A stretch of DNA of 64,000 nt from Chryseobacterium sp. 6424 (GCF_003692615.1 NZ_CP023540.1:620001-684000); one strand, 5' to 3'. Numbered from the stretch's first letter, positions 40,160-48,602 are shown. The notes: generated by a model from the sequence alone, not told the origin. Program-made: numbers and translations.

Positions 40160-40495
40160 ATGATTTTAACCCAACTAAAAACCTCACCGGAAACCATAGA
40201 CTTTAAAGAAGTGATCGCCTACATCGACCAACATTACCATTTCACACCCACAAAATTCACGAACGGAAATGTGTTGAATGAAGCGGGCGAAAATAACGGT
40301 TCGTGCAAGGTTTTCTCTTTTGCAAAGCTGAAAGGGCTTAACGAAGAGGAAACGCTGGCGCTGTTCGGGGATTTCTACCGGACAGATGTGCTGAAAAATC
40401 CTGAGGGTACAGACCACCAGAACATCCGCAACTTTATGCAATCTGGCTGGGACGGAATCGCTTTTGAAGGTGAGGCGCTGGCAGATAAGGGGTAA
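40160..40495 (+). CDS. HopJ-family protein
   Basis: 111-aa cytoplasmic protein of the HopJ type III effector family. Signature stretches are FKEVIAYIDQHYHFTPTKFTNG and NEAGENNGSCKVFSFAKL, followed by FGDFYRTDVLKNPEGTDHQNIRNFM. The name comes from a Pseudomonas homolog; the family is widespread in non-pathogens without type III secretion and its role is unknown, so virulence should not be inferred. The start follows the mrr start divergently by about 165 bases. A 44-aa gene follows 54 bases on. Confidence 0.88.
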   Translation: MILTQLKTSPETIDFKEVIAYIDQHYHFTPTKFTNGNVLNEAGENNGSCKVFSFAKLKGLNEEETLALFGDFYRTDVLKNPEGTDHQNIRNFMQSGWDGIAFEGEALADKG

Positions 40496-40549
40496 CGGCG
40501 CAAGGGTGTTTGGCTTAATTCTTGAAACCTTACCGGAAAATAAATTATT

Positions 40550-40684
40550 ATGAATCCTACACTTTTAAGAAAGGTCCTGATGTGGGTAGCGCCCATCGCT
40601 ATCGGTTATGTGATGAAAAAATACGAAGCGAAAAGAGCTAAGAAAACTCAGGATAAGGCAATGGCGCAAAACGCGCATGCATAA
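40550..40684 (+). CDS. 44-aa membrane microprotein
   Basis: A short reading frame of 44 codons starting at ATG 40550. The peptide begins MNPTLLRKVLMWVAPIAIGY with a single hydrophobic segment (residues 10-20), followed by a very basic, Ala/Lys-rich tail (KKYEAKRAKKTQ) that would stay in the cytoplasm. Coding appearance is supported by the clean start, an amphipathic, positive-inside design, and a terminator immediately after the stop. I recall similar short proteins in related genomes but cannot check. Probably in one transcript with the HopJ gene. Confidence 0.65.
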   Translation: MNPTLLRKVLMWVAPIAIGYVMKKYEAKRAKKTQDKAMAQNAHA

Positions 40685-40727
40685 AAGAAATTCCGTCTCA
40701 GTTTTAATGGGACGGAATTTCTTTTTA
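40685..40727. terminator. Bidirectional terminator after the microprotein gene
   Basis: Perfect 13-bp stem AAGAAATTCCGTC / GACGGAATTTCTT (40685-40697 and 40711-40723) with T residues after. It also overlaps the end of the nitronate monooxygenase gene on the other strand. Confidence 0.9.
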
Positions 40728-41660
40728 AATATCGAAGCTTGTGGCTTCGCGGTATTCTTTCAGCAGATTTTCAAAGACTTTTTCTACCGGCAGTATTTCG
40801 TCAATTAAAGCCGAAACCTGCCCAATCTCGAGTTCGCCTTCCTCCAGATCACCTTCAAACATTCCGCGTTTTGCGCGCGCACGGCCGAGCGTTTGTTTTA
40901 GAGCTTCGGCATCACGGCCTGTTTCATAAAGCTTTTCAAGGTCGTGGAAGAACTTGTTCTTTACGAGTCTTACGGGCGCGAGTTCTTTAAGCGTAAGCTG
41001 CGTGTCGCCTTCGTTGAGGGATATGACTTTGTTTTTCCAGTCGGTGTGTGAACTTGCTTCTTCGGTGGCGGCGAAACGCGAACCGATCTGAACGCCGTCG
41101 GCACCCAGAATCATCGCGGCTTTCATCTGCGAACCGAGCGCGATGCCGCCCGCGGCGATCAGCGGTTTGGAGATGTGTTTCTTCACGTTGGGGATCAGGC
41201 AGAGGGTGGTGGTTTCGTCGCGGCCGTTGTGTCCGCCGGCTTCGAAGCCTTCGGCAACAATAGCGTCAACGCCCGCATCTTCGCATTTGATGGCAAACTT
41301 GGTGGAAGATACCACGTGCGCTACTTTGAGGCCTTCTTTCTGAAGGGCTTGGGTGTAGGTCTTTGGGTTTCCGGCGGAAGTGAAAACGATCTTTACGTCT
41401 TCTTCAAGGATTATCTTAATTATTTCCTCCAGATTCGGGTATAGCATCGGGATGTTGACGCCAAATGGTTTGTCTGTGGCGGCTTTGCATTTGCGGATGT
41501 TCTCGCGCAGGATGTCCGGGTACATGCTGCCGGCACCGATGAGTCCAAGGCCTCCGCTATTGGAAACCGCCGAGGCGAGCCGCCAGCCGGAATGCCAGAT
41601 CATGCCGCCCTGGATGATGGGGTATTTGATTTCGAAGAGTTGGGTGATGGGATTGGTCAT
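40725..41660 (-). CDS. Nitronate monooxygenase (2-nitropropane dioxygenase family)
   Basis: 311-aa FMN-dependent TIM-barrel protein. The family opening PITQLFEIKYPIIQGGMIW fixes the start at the ATG at 41658-41660; the frame runs further upstream but through repeat DNA. Other motifs are SGGLGLIGAGSM, GVDAIVAEGFEAGGHNG with the catalytic His, and the FMN phosphate site AAGGIALGSQMKAAMILGA. It oxidises alkyl nitronates such as propionate-3-nitronate in studied relatives; some members act like the enoyl-ACP reductase FabK. Monocistronic; upstream lie two repeat arrays. Confidence 0.9.
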   Translation of the reverse strand: MTNPITQLFEIKYPIIQGGMIWHSGWRLASAVSNSGGLGLIGAGSMYPDILRENIRKCKAATDKPFGVNIPMLYPNLEEIIKIILEEDVKIVFTSAGNPKTYTQALQKEGLKVAHVVSSTKFAIKCEDAGVDAIVAEGFEAGGHNGRDETTTLCLIPNVKKHISKPLIAAGGIALGSQMKAAMILGADGVQIGSRFAATEEASSHTDWKNKVISLNEGDTQLTLKELAPVRLVKNKFFHDLEKLYETGRDAEALKQTLGRARAKRGMFEGDLEEGELEIGQVSALIDEILPVEKVFENLLKEYREATSFDI

Positions 41661-41683
41661 GGGGTAAAGATAAGGAAAAAGAG

Positions 41684-41746
41684 GCGAGAGGCAAGAGGCG
41701 AGATTCAAGAGTCGAGAGGCGAGATTCAAGAAGCGAGAGGCAAGGA
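41684..41746. repeat. Heptamer tandem array (GCAAGAG family)
   Basis: Nine consecutive 7-nt units with the consensus (G/T)C(A/G)AGA(G/T), in strict 7-base register from 41684 to 41746. It lies 24 bases upstream of the nitronate monooxygenase start. Same unit family as the rRNA spacer elements and the array at 37742. Confidence 0.85.
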
Positions 41747-41782
41747 AAAAGTGAAGGAAATTTCGGGATGTGGTTGTAGGGA

Positions 41783-41906
41783 TTGCTTCGCTGCGCTCGC
41801 AAGGAAGATTTGCGTGGTTGTTGGGGGTTGCTTCGCTGCGCTCGCAATGACGGTTGTTAGAGGTTGCTTCGCTGCGCTCGCAATGATGCGTTGCACTCGC
41901 AATGAT
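41783..41906. repeat. Three identical 20-bp repeats plus a degenerate fourth
   Basis: TTGCTTCGCTGCGCTCGCAA occurs at 41783-41802, 41828-41847 and 41864-41883; a worn copy (GCGTTGCACTCGCAATGAT) follows at 41888. The ends TTGC/GCAA are complementary. The gaps are 25 and 16 bases, too uneven for a CRISPR array. Non-coding. Confidence 0.8.
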
Positions 41907-41940
41907 ACAAAAAATCTCCGCCGAGGCAGAGATTTATATT

Positions 41941-43305
41941 TTAGTTGGTGGCGGTTGTTTTTCGCCAGTCGGTTTTGAAGGTGCAGGTCTTATAACGATC
42001 ATTGATCGAGATAAAGACGTTGGGTAGTTTTTCCTTTACCCATTGCTCTACCATTTCGTTTTTCTTTTTGTTGAGGGCGAGTTGCTTGATGCGGTCATAA
42101 TCGGTGGTAATGTCTAAACGGTGTGCCGCAATTACATCATCTACCTTTACGATGCTTACCACTTTTCGGTCGCGTGTGGTGTCCTGAAAGACATCGGTAA
42201 TATCACCTTTATTCAAACCTGCTATTTGGTAAGAAATAGTTGGCGGAAGATCTAGTTTTTCGATACGGTCGGTACCATCTTCAGCGGTAAGGATTCCGGC
42301 GTTGAATTTCGTCTGTTTGTCATCAGAAAACCGGAAAGCAGCTTCTTTGAAAGTGAGTTTACCATCCATGATCAGCGTTCGGATGCTGTCGAGTTCTTTA
42401 CGGGCGGTCGCGATCTCGTCTGCGTTTGGTTCCGCTTTCAGAAGGATGTGGCGGGCATCGTACATCTTACCGCTTTTCTTGACGAGCTGAATCAGGTGGT
42501 AACCGAATTCTGATTCTACAGGTTCTGAAAGTTCGCCTTCCTGAAGGTTCAGGGCAGCGGCTTCGAAGGGTTTCACCATTTTACCGCGACCTATATTGGT
42601 ATATAAACCGCCATTTGCTGCGGAGCCGGGGTCTTCGGAATAGATACGTGCCTGACTTTCAAAGGATTCGCCGGCGAGGATGTCTTGTTTTATCTTGTTT
42701 AGACGTGCAATGATTTCCGCCTTGTGCGCATCGGTGAGTTTCGGATACATGGTGATCTGCGAAAGGCTAACCTCGTCCTTTACTTCGGGTAACTGATAGC
42801 GGTAGATGTTGAAAAAATCGGTCACTTCATTGGGAGTAACATCGGCTTTTTCGGTAATTCTGCCGTACTTCATCTGTCCGTAATAGTTGTCAGTATCTAT
42901 TTTTTCGATGGCATTCCTCATCTCGTAAGATGTACGGAATTTATAGGAAGAAAGCATTGTTTTTTCATCCGGAAACTGGCTTAGGATCTGATTGTATTTC
43001 TGGGTGGCATTTTCTTTAATGGCAGCAGAGCGGTTTTCAATCAGTGTATCTCTTTTAGCTTCGTAGATGAGGAGTTTATTGTTAATGATGCTTTCTACAA
43101 ATTCGCAGCGGTCTGCCACGCTGGCTCCTTGCTGTTGCGCATAATTGGCCTGTTCTTCAATATCTGACTCCAAAATAATTTCATCACCTACTACCACGGC
43201 AATCCCGTCAACCAGATCGCCGGATTTTAGCTGGGCATTCATTTTCAGACCAAATAGGGTAAAAATAAACGTGGTAAGAAGTGCGAATTTCAGGTGCTTG
43301 TTCAT
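41941..43305 (-). CDS. surA: SurA-like periplasmic peptidyl-prolyl isomerase/chaperone
   Basis: 454-aa periplasmic chaperone for outer membrane proteins. It has a signal peptide (FALLTTFIFTLFGLKMNAQ), a SurA-type N-domain (about 30-160, with DGIAVVVGDEIILESDIE), and two parvulin domains at about 179-277 (SEDPGSAANGGLY, FGYHLIQL) and 281-385 (ARHILLKAEP). The start at 43303-43305 is chosen because it opens a proper signal sequence; the frame stays open for 18 codons upstream. It follows the larger isomerase gene by 66 bases, so both likely come from one transcript. Confidence 0.93.
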   Translation of the reverse strand: MNKHLKFALLTTFIFTLFGLKMNAQLKSGDLVDGIAVVVGDEIILESDIEEQANYAQQQGASVADRCEFVESIINNKLLIYEAKRDTLIENRSAAIKENATQKYNQILSQFPDEKTMLSSYKFRTSYEMRNAIEKIDTDNYYGQMKYGRITEKADVTPNEVTDFFNIYRYQLPEVKDEVSLSQITMYPKLTDAHKAEIIARLNKIKQDILAGESFESQARIYSEDPGSAANGGLYTNIGRGKMVKPFEAAALNLQEGELSEPVESEFGYHLIQLVKKSGKMYDARHILLKAEPNADEIATARKELDSIRTLIMDGKLTFKEAAFRFSDDKQTKFNAGILTAEDGTDRIEKLDLPPTISYQIAGLNKGDITDVFQDTTRDRKVVSIVKVDDVIAAHRLDITTDYDRIKQLALNKKKNEMVEQWVKEKLPNVFISINDRYKTCTFKTDWRKTTATN

Positions 43306-43371
43306 TATCTGTTTTTTAACGATTTGCAAAATTATCATTCTGGGTGATATAAGCTGCATATTTTATTATAA

Positions 43372-45198
43372 TTATTTCTTAAAGTTCTTTTCGAGATCGG
43401 CCATGAACTGTGGTTCGATTACGATGGATGTTTTGGCTTCCTGCAGTGCGATGATCTCGCGGAGTTTCTGTTCTGTTACGGCGTCTTTCAGCATCGCGGC
43501 AGCTTCTTTTTCCGTCATTTGGGTAGGAGGCAGCAAGTTATCAATGGCGATCAGCAGCGTACGCTGTTCCATCTTCGTTTGGTGTACGCCGGGTGCGAAG
43601 GGTACTTTGTATTTGGTGAAAATATCTGCATCTTCGCTCATTTCGCCTTGTTCAAAATGTACCAGGATCTGTTTCTGCTCGTTCATTTTGCCATAATATT
43701 TGGCAGATAGCGCTTCCCAGTTCTTCGGGCTTTTCATTTCCTTTCTGATGTTGCCGGCAAGTTTGTCATCCGCAATAATGGCTACACGCCCCTGAGCACG
43801 TTTCCCCCACTGATATTTAGACTTGTTGTTCTGATATTGTTCGCTAAGCCATTCCGGATGTTTCGCAATTTCTTCATTCAGGTATTTTGAGAATACATAA
43901 TCCGAGAAAAGCACTTTTTTAAACTCATTGAGTTCTTTTCTGATCTGTGGCTGGTTTGTAAAATCTTCGCTGTAAAAACTCATCAGATGTTTTGTCTGAA
44001 GACCTGTTAAAGCTTCATCCCAAAGCGCAGGTGAAAGTTTTGAGGCCTCGGTTTTTTTATCACCGATAAGCTGCCGAATGTCGTTCGCCGTTATTTTACG
44101 GTTGCGGTACTGATATAGCGTTGTAGTGCCTTTTGCCGCTTCAAAATTCTGATAAGATTTCTTCGCTTGCTGAAACTCGGGATATTCTTTGTAGGTAGGG
44201 TCAGATTTTACGTAGGCCAGCATCTTGTCCTGTAGGTTTTCGTTATACAGTGATGCGCTGAGCTCTCGCAGGAAAAAGTCTCGGTTTGCTTCCGTAAGTA
44301 TATACGGCTCGATGTTGTAAATATGAAATACAAAATAGCTGTCACCAAAAAGTATGGGCTCGGACGTGTAGTAGTCTTTCTTCTGCCCTTTGAAAAGCGT
44401 GTAGACTTCAGCAGGCAGGGTAGGAGAACCCATCACGATGCCGCCGTTTTCCTTCTCGTGCTCGTTGGCACCATAGGTTTTTGCTATTTCCTGGAAAGGT
44501 TTCCCTGCTTTTAAGTCGGTGTAGATCTTATTTTTCGTGGTTTCGGCATTGGCATCATTCGGATAGGAAATGGTACCGAACACGATATATCCCAAACTTG
44601 GTCTGGAGCTTAATACTTTGGCAAAGGCAACATAACCGGGTTTGTCAATAAGCTTTGTGTAGCTGTTTGGTGCAAGCGATTTTAGTTCCTGGTAAAGATT
44701 GCTGTCTATACTACCAGGTTTTATAAACAGGGGTTTTGCGCTGTTCTTTGTGTATTTCGACAGTGCTTCTTCCATGGTTAACTTACCATTTCTCACCTCA
44801 TTGTAAACCTGCAGATAGTTATTTTTATCGCCCTGTGTTTTTTGCACGAGAAAAATCTGGACTTCTTTTTCCGTGAGGTTATCCTTCATGAAATCATTGA
44901 GGACAGGATCCACCACTGCTTTGGGATAGAAGTGCTGCTCGCGAAGATCAGCCTCTTTTTCCATCATTTTTTCACGGAAAGAGGCGATGGTATCTGCTTT
45001 TTTATCGGCCGCAAACTGCTGCAGCAAGATAAAATCTTTCGTAGCACGCAGGGTTTTCGCTATCCCGTTGTGCTGTAATCCGTATTGGTATTCTTTTTTA
45101 AAATCGGCCAGCGAAATACTGTCTTTACCAATCGCCATGTATTGTGCCTGAAGCATGGCTATGCCCAAAAGCGCTATAGTGGAAAGTGTTTTTCTCAT
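43372..45198 (-). CDS. Large periplasmic parvulin-type peptidyl-prolyl isomerase
   Basis: 608 aa with a signal peptide (LSTIALLGIAMLQAQ). One recognisable parvulin domain spans about residues 205-310 (LGYIVFGTISYPND, GKPFQEIAKTYGANEHEKENGGIV, FGDSYFVFHIYNIEP). Long helical flanks resemble PpiD/SurA folding chaperones; the C-terminal third is rich in Lys and Glu and has no known motif. The gene precedes surA in the same direction, a pairing often seen in flavobacteria, suggesting joint work in outer-membrane protein biogenesis. Confidence 0.85.
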   Translation of the reverse strand: MRKTLSTIALLGIAMLQAQYMAIGKDSISLADFKKEYQYGLQHNGIAKTLRATKDFILLQQFAADKKADTIASFREKMMEKEADLREQHFYPKAVVDPVLNDFMKDNLTEKEVQIFLVQKTQGDKNNYLQVYNEVRNGKLTMEEALSKYTKNSAKPLFIKPGSIDSNLYQELKSLAPNSYTKLIDKPGYVAFAKVLSSRPSLGYIVFGTISYPNDANAETTKNKIYTDLKAGKPFQEIAKTYGANEHEKENGGIVMGSPTLPAEVYTLFKGQKKDYYTSEPILFGDSYFVFHIYNIEPYILTEANRDFFLRELSASLYNENLQDKMLAYVKSDPTYKEYPEFQQAKKSYQNFEAAKGTTTLYQYRNRKITANDIRQLIGDKKTEASKLSPALWDEALTGLQTKHLMSFYSEDFTNQPQIRKELNEFKKVLFSDYVFSKYLNEEIAKHPEWLSEQYQNNKSKYQWGKRAQGRVAIIADDKLAGNIRKEMKSPKNWEALSAKYYGKMNEQKQILVHFEQGEMSEDADIFTKYKVPFAPGVHQTKMEQRTLLIAIDNLLPPTQMTEKEAAAMLKDAVTEQKLREIIALQEAKTSIVIEPQFMADLEKNFKK

Positions 45199-45243
45199 GG
45201 AAGAAATCTGTGTCTAAATTTTGTTGGAAGAAGGTCGAAAAAG

Positions 45244-46164
45244 TTACACTTCAACTTCAAATGAAGTAAGTTCTTTAAATTCCTGAATTCGGGCATTCAT
45301 CTCTGCCTCTGTTACCTGCTGAAGGCGCTCGGTCCCGAATTTCTCAACAGTAAATGATGCCATGGCCGACCCAATGATTAATGCTGATTTCATAGTTTCA
45401 AAGCTGAAATCTCCTTTTTTAGCCAGATAAGATGCAAACCCGCCAGCGAAAGTATCGCCCGCGCCCGTTGGGTCGAAAACTTCTTCAAGCAGTAACGCCG
45501 GAATGGCAAATACTTTACCCGCATGGAAGAGCAGTGCGCCGTGTTCGCCTTTTTTAATGATGACGTATTTTGGGCCCATCGCATGAATTTTTTTGGCTGC
45601 CTTGATTAAAGAGTATTCGCCTGAAAGCTGCCGTGCTTCCTCATCGTTGATGGTGATGACGTCGGTTTTAGCAATCATTTCAAGCAGGATGTCCCACGCA
45701 GTGTCCATCCAGAAATTCATAGTGTCGAGGATGACCAGTTTCGGGCGGTTATTCATCTTTTCGAGTACGGAAAGCTGAACACCGGGGTGCAGGTTGCCTA
45801 ACATCAGGATTTCGGCATCCTGCATGGAGTCTGGTATCTTCGGCTCGAAATTCTCCAGCACGTTCACTTCTGTCACCAAGGTATCGCGGGAGTTGAGGTC
45901 GTTATGGTAACGGCCACTCCAGAAAAACGTTTTACCGTCTTTCACTATTTCAATACCTTCCACATTCACGCCTCTGTGGGTAAGCTTGTTAAGGTCTTCC
46001 TGTGGGAAATCGCCGCCTACTACCGATACGATGCCGGATTTTACATTAAGGATGGAAGCCGCGATGCCAATATAGGTAGCGGCTCCGCCTAATATTTTAT
46101 CTGTTTTTCCGAAAGGAGTCTCAATGGCGTCGAATGCGACAGAACCAACAACTAAAAGTTTCAT
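45244..46164 (-). CDS. PfkB-family carbohydrate/nucleoside kinase
   Basis: 306-aa cytoplasmic kinase of the ribokinase (PfkB) superfamily. The N-terminal GGAATYIGIAASIL is the substrate lid and glycine region; the C-terminal DPTGAGDTFAGGFASYLAKKG holds the anion hole and the catalytic Asp. The ligand (sugar, adenosine or other) cannot be named; ribokinase- or adenosine kinase-like activity are both possible. It lies 45 bases before the large isomerase gene and 37 after gldD, all on the minus strand, so these may form one transcription unit. Confidence 0.9.
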   Translation of the reverse strand: MKLLVVGSVAFDAIETPFGKTDKILGGAATYIGIAASILNVKSGIVSVVGGDFPQEDLNKLTHRGVNVEGIEIVKDGKTFFWSGRYHNDLNSRDTLVTEVNVLENFEPKIPDSMQDAEILMLGNLHPGVQLSVLEKMNNRPKLVILDTMNFWMDTAWDILLEMIAKTDVITINDEEARQLSGEYSLIKAAKKIHAMGPKYVIIKKGEHGALLFHAGKVFAIPALLLEEVFDPTGAGDTFAGGFASYLAKKGDFSFETMKSALIIGSAMASFTVEKFGTERLQQVTEAEMNARIQEFKELTSFEVEV

Positions 46165-46201
46165 TGATAAGGTTTTATTTATTTAAAATGTATTTGAAGG
46201 A

Positions 46202-46759
46202 TTATTGCTTCCACTCGAAAGTATCAATTAAATGAAGCAAATCTTTTTTTATGTATTCTACCGCAGGCTTCAGCGAGTCGGGCTTTGGCCGGGAGTTGAA
46301 GTAGAGGTTGGCGGTGACATAATGCCGGGTGGAATCTGTCACGAAAAACTGTAGGTTAGAAGCGGTTGGCCCCTGAAGTTCGTAAAAGTTGCCGAAAACC
46401 TGCCGCCCCGGATAGCTGAAAGATTTGGTGTCGATGGAGCTGGCTTTGATGGTATGTTCATACACCATTTTTTCCGATTCTTTTACGTGTAAGGCAAAAT
46501 CATTTTTTATCGGGAAATAGGTGATGAAGACACGCGCGTTCATTTCCGGATAATTAATGTAATACCAACAGTTGTTTTTCGCGTTGATGATCTCTGCAAA
46601 GGCTGAATGCTCAAATGTAAATCCGCAGGGGGATGTATATTTTACATACTTAGCCGCCGGATACTCTAACCGAAGTTCACCCGTAGGTTTGGGCTGTGGC
46701 TCTTCACCACATGATAACATGCCAAATCCTAAAAAAGTGAAAATGAGTTTTTTAAACAT
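46202..46759 (-). CDS. gldD: Gliding motility lipoprotein GldD
   Basis: 185-aa lipoprotein with the lipobox GMLSC (Cys17) just after a short hydrophobic stretch. The mature part shows GldD features: LRLEYPAAKYVKY, CGFTFEHSAFAEI, NCWYYINYPEMNARVFITYFP, GRQVFGNFYELQGPTASNLQFFVTDS. GldD is needed for gliding and type IX secretion in Flavobacterium johnsoniae; non-gliding relatives keep it. The start at 46757-46759 gives a correct signal peptide. In flavobacteria gldD often follows mutY, ssb and gldE; here mutY is next, but ssb and gldE are missing from the 214-base gap. Confidence 0.93.
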   Translation of the reverse strand: MFKKLIFTFLGFGMLSCGEEPQPKPTGELRLEYPAAKYVKYTSPCGFTFEHSAFAEIINAKNNCWYYINYPEMNARVFITYFPIKNDFALHVKESEKMVYEHTIKASSIDTKSFSYPGRQVFGNFYELQGPTASNLQFFVTDSTRHYVTANLYFNSRPKPDSLKPAVEYIKKDLLHLIDTFEWKQ

Positions 46760-46854
46760 GCCGCAAAAATACAAATTTGATTCGAGATATTTATCCTGTG
46801 TTACAGGCGAAAACAATGGTGTTTTCTGTAAAAAAAAGGGTTTGGAAAAGAAGA

Positions 46855-46910
46855 TTTAGGAATCCGAGGTTTTTTAGGTATCAATCATTTAATTCTACAG
46901 GATTCCTAAA
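46855..46910. repeat. 11-bp perfect inverted repeat in the gldD-mutY gap
   Basis: TTTAGGAATCC (46855-46865) and GGATTCCTAAA (46900-46910) flank 34 bases. It lies where ssb and gldE are expected in related genomes. It could be a stem-loop or terminator, or a rearrangement scar. Confidence 0.6.
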
Positions 46911-46973
46911 CCCGTGAATAACAGTTTTTGGGTTTTAAACTGTTGTCTGTTAGAGTGTTTGGATGTGGAAATG

Positions 46974-48014
46974 TTAAAAATAATCCCCCAGGTCATTCAA
47001 ATAATTTTCGAGCGGTTTCGGGAAAGACTTCATCGCAGCTTCGGCCAAGGTAGAAACAATGAAGTTTTCTTTCTGCGCTAGTTCCGTCAGTATGGTGGTT
47101 TCCGGAAGTTCTACTTTATATATATGTATCGTTAAATTTCTATGCGTTAATTTATGAAGAGATTTGTTTTCTGTGGTAATGTACTTCTTCAGTTCTTCGG
47201 GTGTTGTATTGGGGAATTCATACAATTTCTTCCAGATGTCATCTTCGCCACGCTGTCTGATGAGGAACTTTTCGTCAGCGGTCACAAAATAATAACTGAG
47301 TGTAAAATCCTGCACTTTCTGTTTCTTCGTTTTCACAGGATAATCTTGTACTTTGCCGGTTTGGAAAGCCAGACATTCCTTATTTAAAGGACAATCTATG
47401 CAAAGTGGGTTCCGTGGGCGGCAGATGGCAGAACCTAAATCCATCATGGCTTCATTGAAAGTACCACCTTTACCTTCAGGCATCATCCTTAAAGCCAATG
47501 ACGAGAAATACCCAAAAGCACTGGAACTTGAAATATCAAAACCATCAGCAAATACACGCGACAAAACCCTGTAGAAATTACCGTCCACCGCGGGGATATG
47601 CGCGCCGAAGCAAATGCTGGATATGGCAGCGGCCGTGTATTTGCCAACGCCTTTAAGTGCCAGGATCTCATCATAATTTTGTGGGAACTCTCCTTTATGC
47701 TGTTCCAGTATTTGCTGGGCTGCCTTATGAAGATTCAGCGCACGGGAGTAATAACCAAGTCCTTTCCAGTATAATAATACCTCATCAGTGGGGGCGGCAG
47801 CCAGGGTTTGTACATTCGGGAAGCGTGCTATGAAATTGCGGTAATGCTGTAAACCCTGTTCAATACGGGTTTGTTGGAAGATGATTTCGCAGATCCATAT
47901 TTTATAAGGATCACGGGTTTGCCGAAACGGGAGGTCCCTGCCATGCAGGCCGTACCAGGCCAAGAGTTTCTCACCAACGTGAAGAAAATCAGCATTTTGT
48001 TTTTTACTTGTCAA
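46974..48014 (-). CDS. mutY: A/G-specific adenine DNA glycosylase
   Basis: 346-aa base-excision repair enzyme that removes adenine mispaired with 8-oxoguanine. The helix-hairpin-helix LKGVGKYTAAAISSICFG lies at about 120-137, followed by the catalytic Asp144 (PAVDGNFYRV); the second catalytic acid is Glu43 in ICEIIFQQT. The 4Fe-4S ligands are Cys198, 205, 208 and 214 (C-x6-C-x2-C-x5-C). The C-terminal third is the Nudix-like 8-oxoG reader. It starts 47 bases from the divergent HU gene. Confidence 0.96.
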   Translation of the reverse strand: MTSKKQNADFLHVGEKLLAWYGLHGRDLPFRQTRDPYKIWICEIIFQQTRIEQGLQHYRNFIARFPNVQTLAAAPTDEVLLYWKGLGYYSRALNLHKAAQQILEQHKGEFPQNYDEILALKGVGKYTAAAISSICFGAHIPAVDGNFYRVLSRVFADGFDISSSSAFGYFSSLALRMMPEGKGGTFNEAMMDLGSAICRPRNPLCIDCPLNKECLAFQTGKVQDYPVKTKKQKVQDFTLSYYFVTADEKFLIRQRGEDDIWKKLYEFPNTTPEELKKYITTENKSLHKLTHRNLTIHIYKVELPETTILTELAQKENFIVSTLAEAAMKSFPKPLENYLNDLGDYF

Positions 48015-48024
48015 AAAATGTTGT

Positions 48025-48032
48025 TATATTTG
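48025..48032 (+). promoter_or_regulatory. Probable -7 element for the HU gene
   Basis: TATATTTG followed by GCAC, 29 bases before the ATG. A TTG lies 14 bases upstream, which is closer than usual. Confidence 0.55.
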
Positions 48033-48061
48033 CACACCAAAAATATAAATAAATAAAGGAA

Positions 48062-48352
48062 ATGACAAAGGCAGAATTGGTGAGTACCATCTCGAATAAA
48101 TTGGGGACTGAAAAGAATGAAACTCAGAAGGTTGTAGAGGCATTCATGCAGGAGATCAGAACTTCAATGTATAATGGCGACAATGTTTATTTAAGAGGCT
48201 TTGGCTCATTCATCATCAAAACTAGGGCTGCAAAAACGGGAAGAAATATTTCTAAGAACACAGCAATTGAAATCCCGGCTCACAATATTCCGGCTTTTAA
48301 ACCATCAAAAACTTTTGTAGAGAAAGTAAAAACCAAAGTAGCGGTAAAATAA
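48062..48352 (+). CDS. HU/IHF-family DNA-binding protein
   Basis: 96-aa nucleoid protein of the HU/IHF family. The N-terminal helices (MTKAELVSTISNKLGTEKNE) lead to a beta-arm region with RGFGSFIIKTRAAKTGRN followed by a Pro-bearing turn (IPAHNIPAFKPS) that inserts into DNA. It probably forms dimers and bends DNA. The leader AAATAAAGGAAATG has an A/G-rich stretch before the start, one of the few in the window. It heads a small operon with the 29-aa basic protein gene, ended by a strong hairpin. Confidence 0.93.
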   Translation: MTKAELVSTISNKLGTEKNETQKVVEAFMQEIRTSMYNGDNVYLRGFGSFIIKTRAAKTGRNISKNTAIEIPAHNIPAFKPSKTFVEKVKTKVAVK

Positions 48353-48397
48353 TAAACTCAAAGAAAATATAAGTAACAAATCAAAAATTTTTAAATT

Positions 48398-48487
48398 ATG
48401 CCAAGCGGAAAAAAAAGAAAAAGACACAAGGTTGCTACTCACAAAAGAAAAAAAAGAAGAAGAGCGAACAGACATAAGAAAAAATAA
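48398..48487 (+). CDS. AURKAIP1/COX24-domain (mS38/bS22-like) basic microprotein
   Basis: A 29-codon gene whose product is almost wholly Lys, Arg and His: MPSGKKRKRHKVATHKRKK and then RRRANRHKKK. This pattern, with K-x-H/R-K-x-x-x-H-K-R-K-K, matches the AURKAIP1/COX24 domain found in mitochondrial mS38 and in small bacterial ribosomal proteins (bS22 in mycobacteria). Members bind rRNA on the small subunit, so a structural ribosomal role is likely. Recognition is by memory, not search. The gene lies 45 bases after the HU gene and 25 before its terminator. Confidence 0.8.
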   Translation: MPSGKKRKRHKVATHKRKKRRRANRHKKK

Positions 48488-48512
48488 TCTGTTCACGATT
48501 TACCATATAACA

Positions 48513-48562
48513 ATATAGTTGGTGTTTTTATATTTCATAAATTTCACCGACTATATTTTTGT
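48513..48562 (+). terminator. Terminator of the HU-microprotein operon
   Basis: A 12-bp stem ATATAGTTGGTG / CACCGACTATAT (one G-U) with a 20-base loop and a T run. Confidence 0.85.
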
Positions 48563-48602
48563 TTTAACCAAGACCTATAACTGCCGTTATAAAACTACAA
48601 CA

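Noticed and set aside
40160..40495. Type III effector role for the HopJ-family gene
   Set aside because: The family is widespread in organisms without type III secretion, and no secretion genes are nearby.
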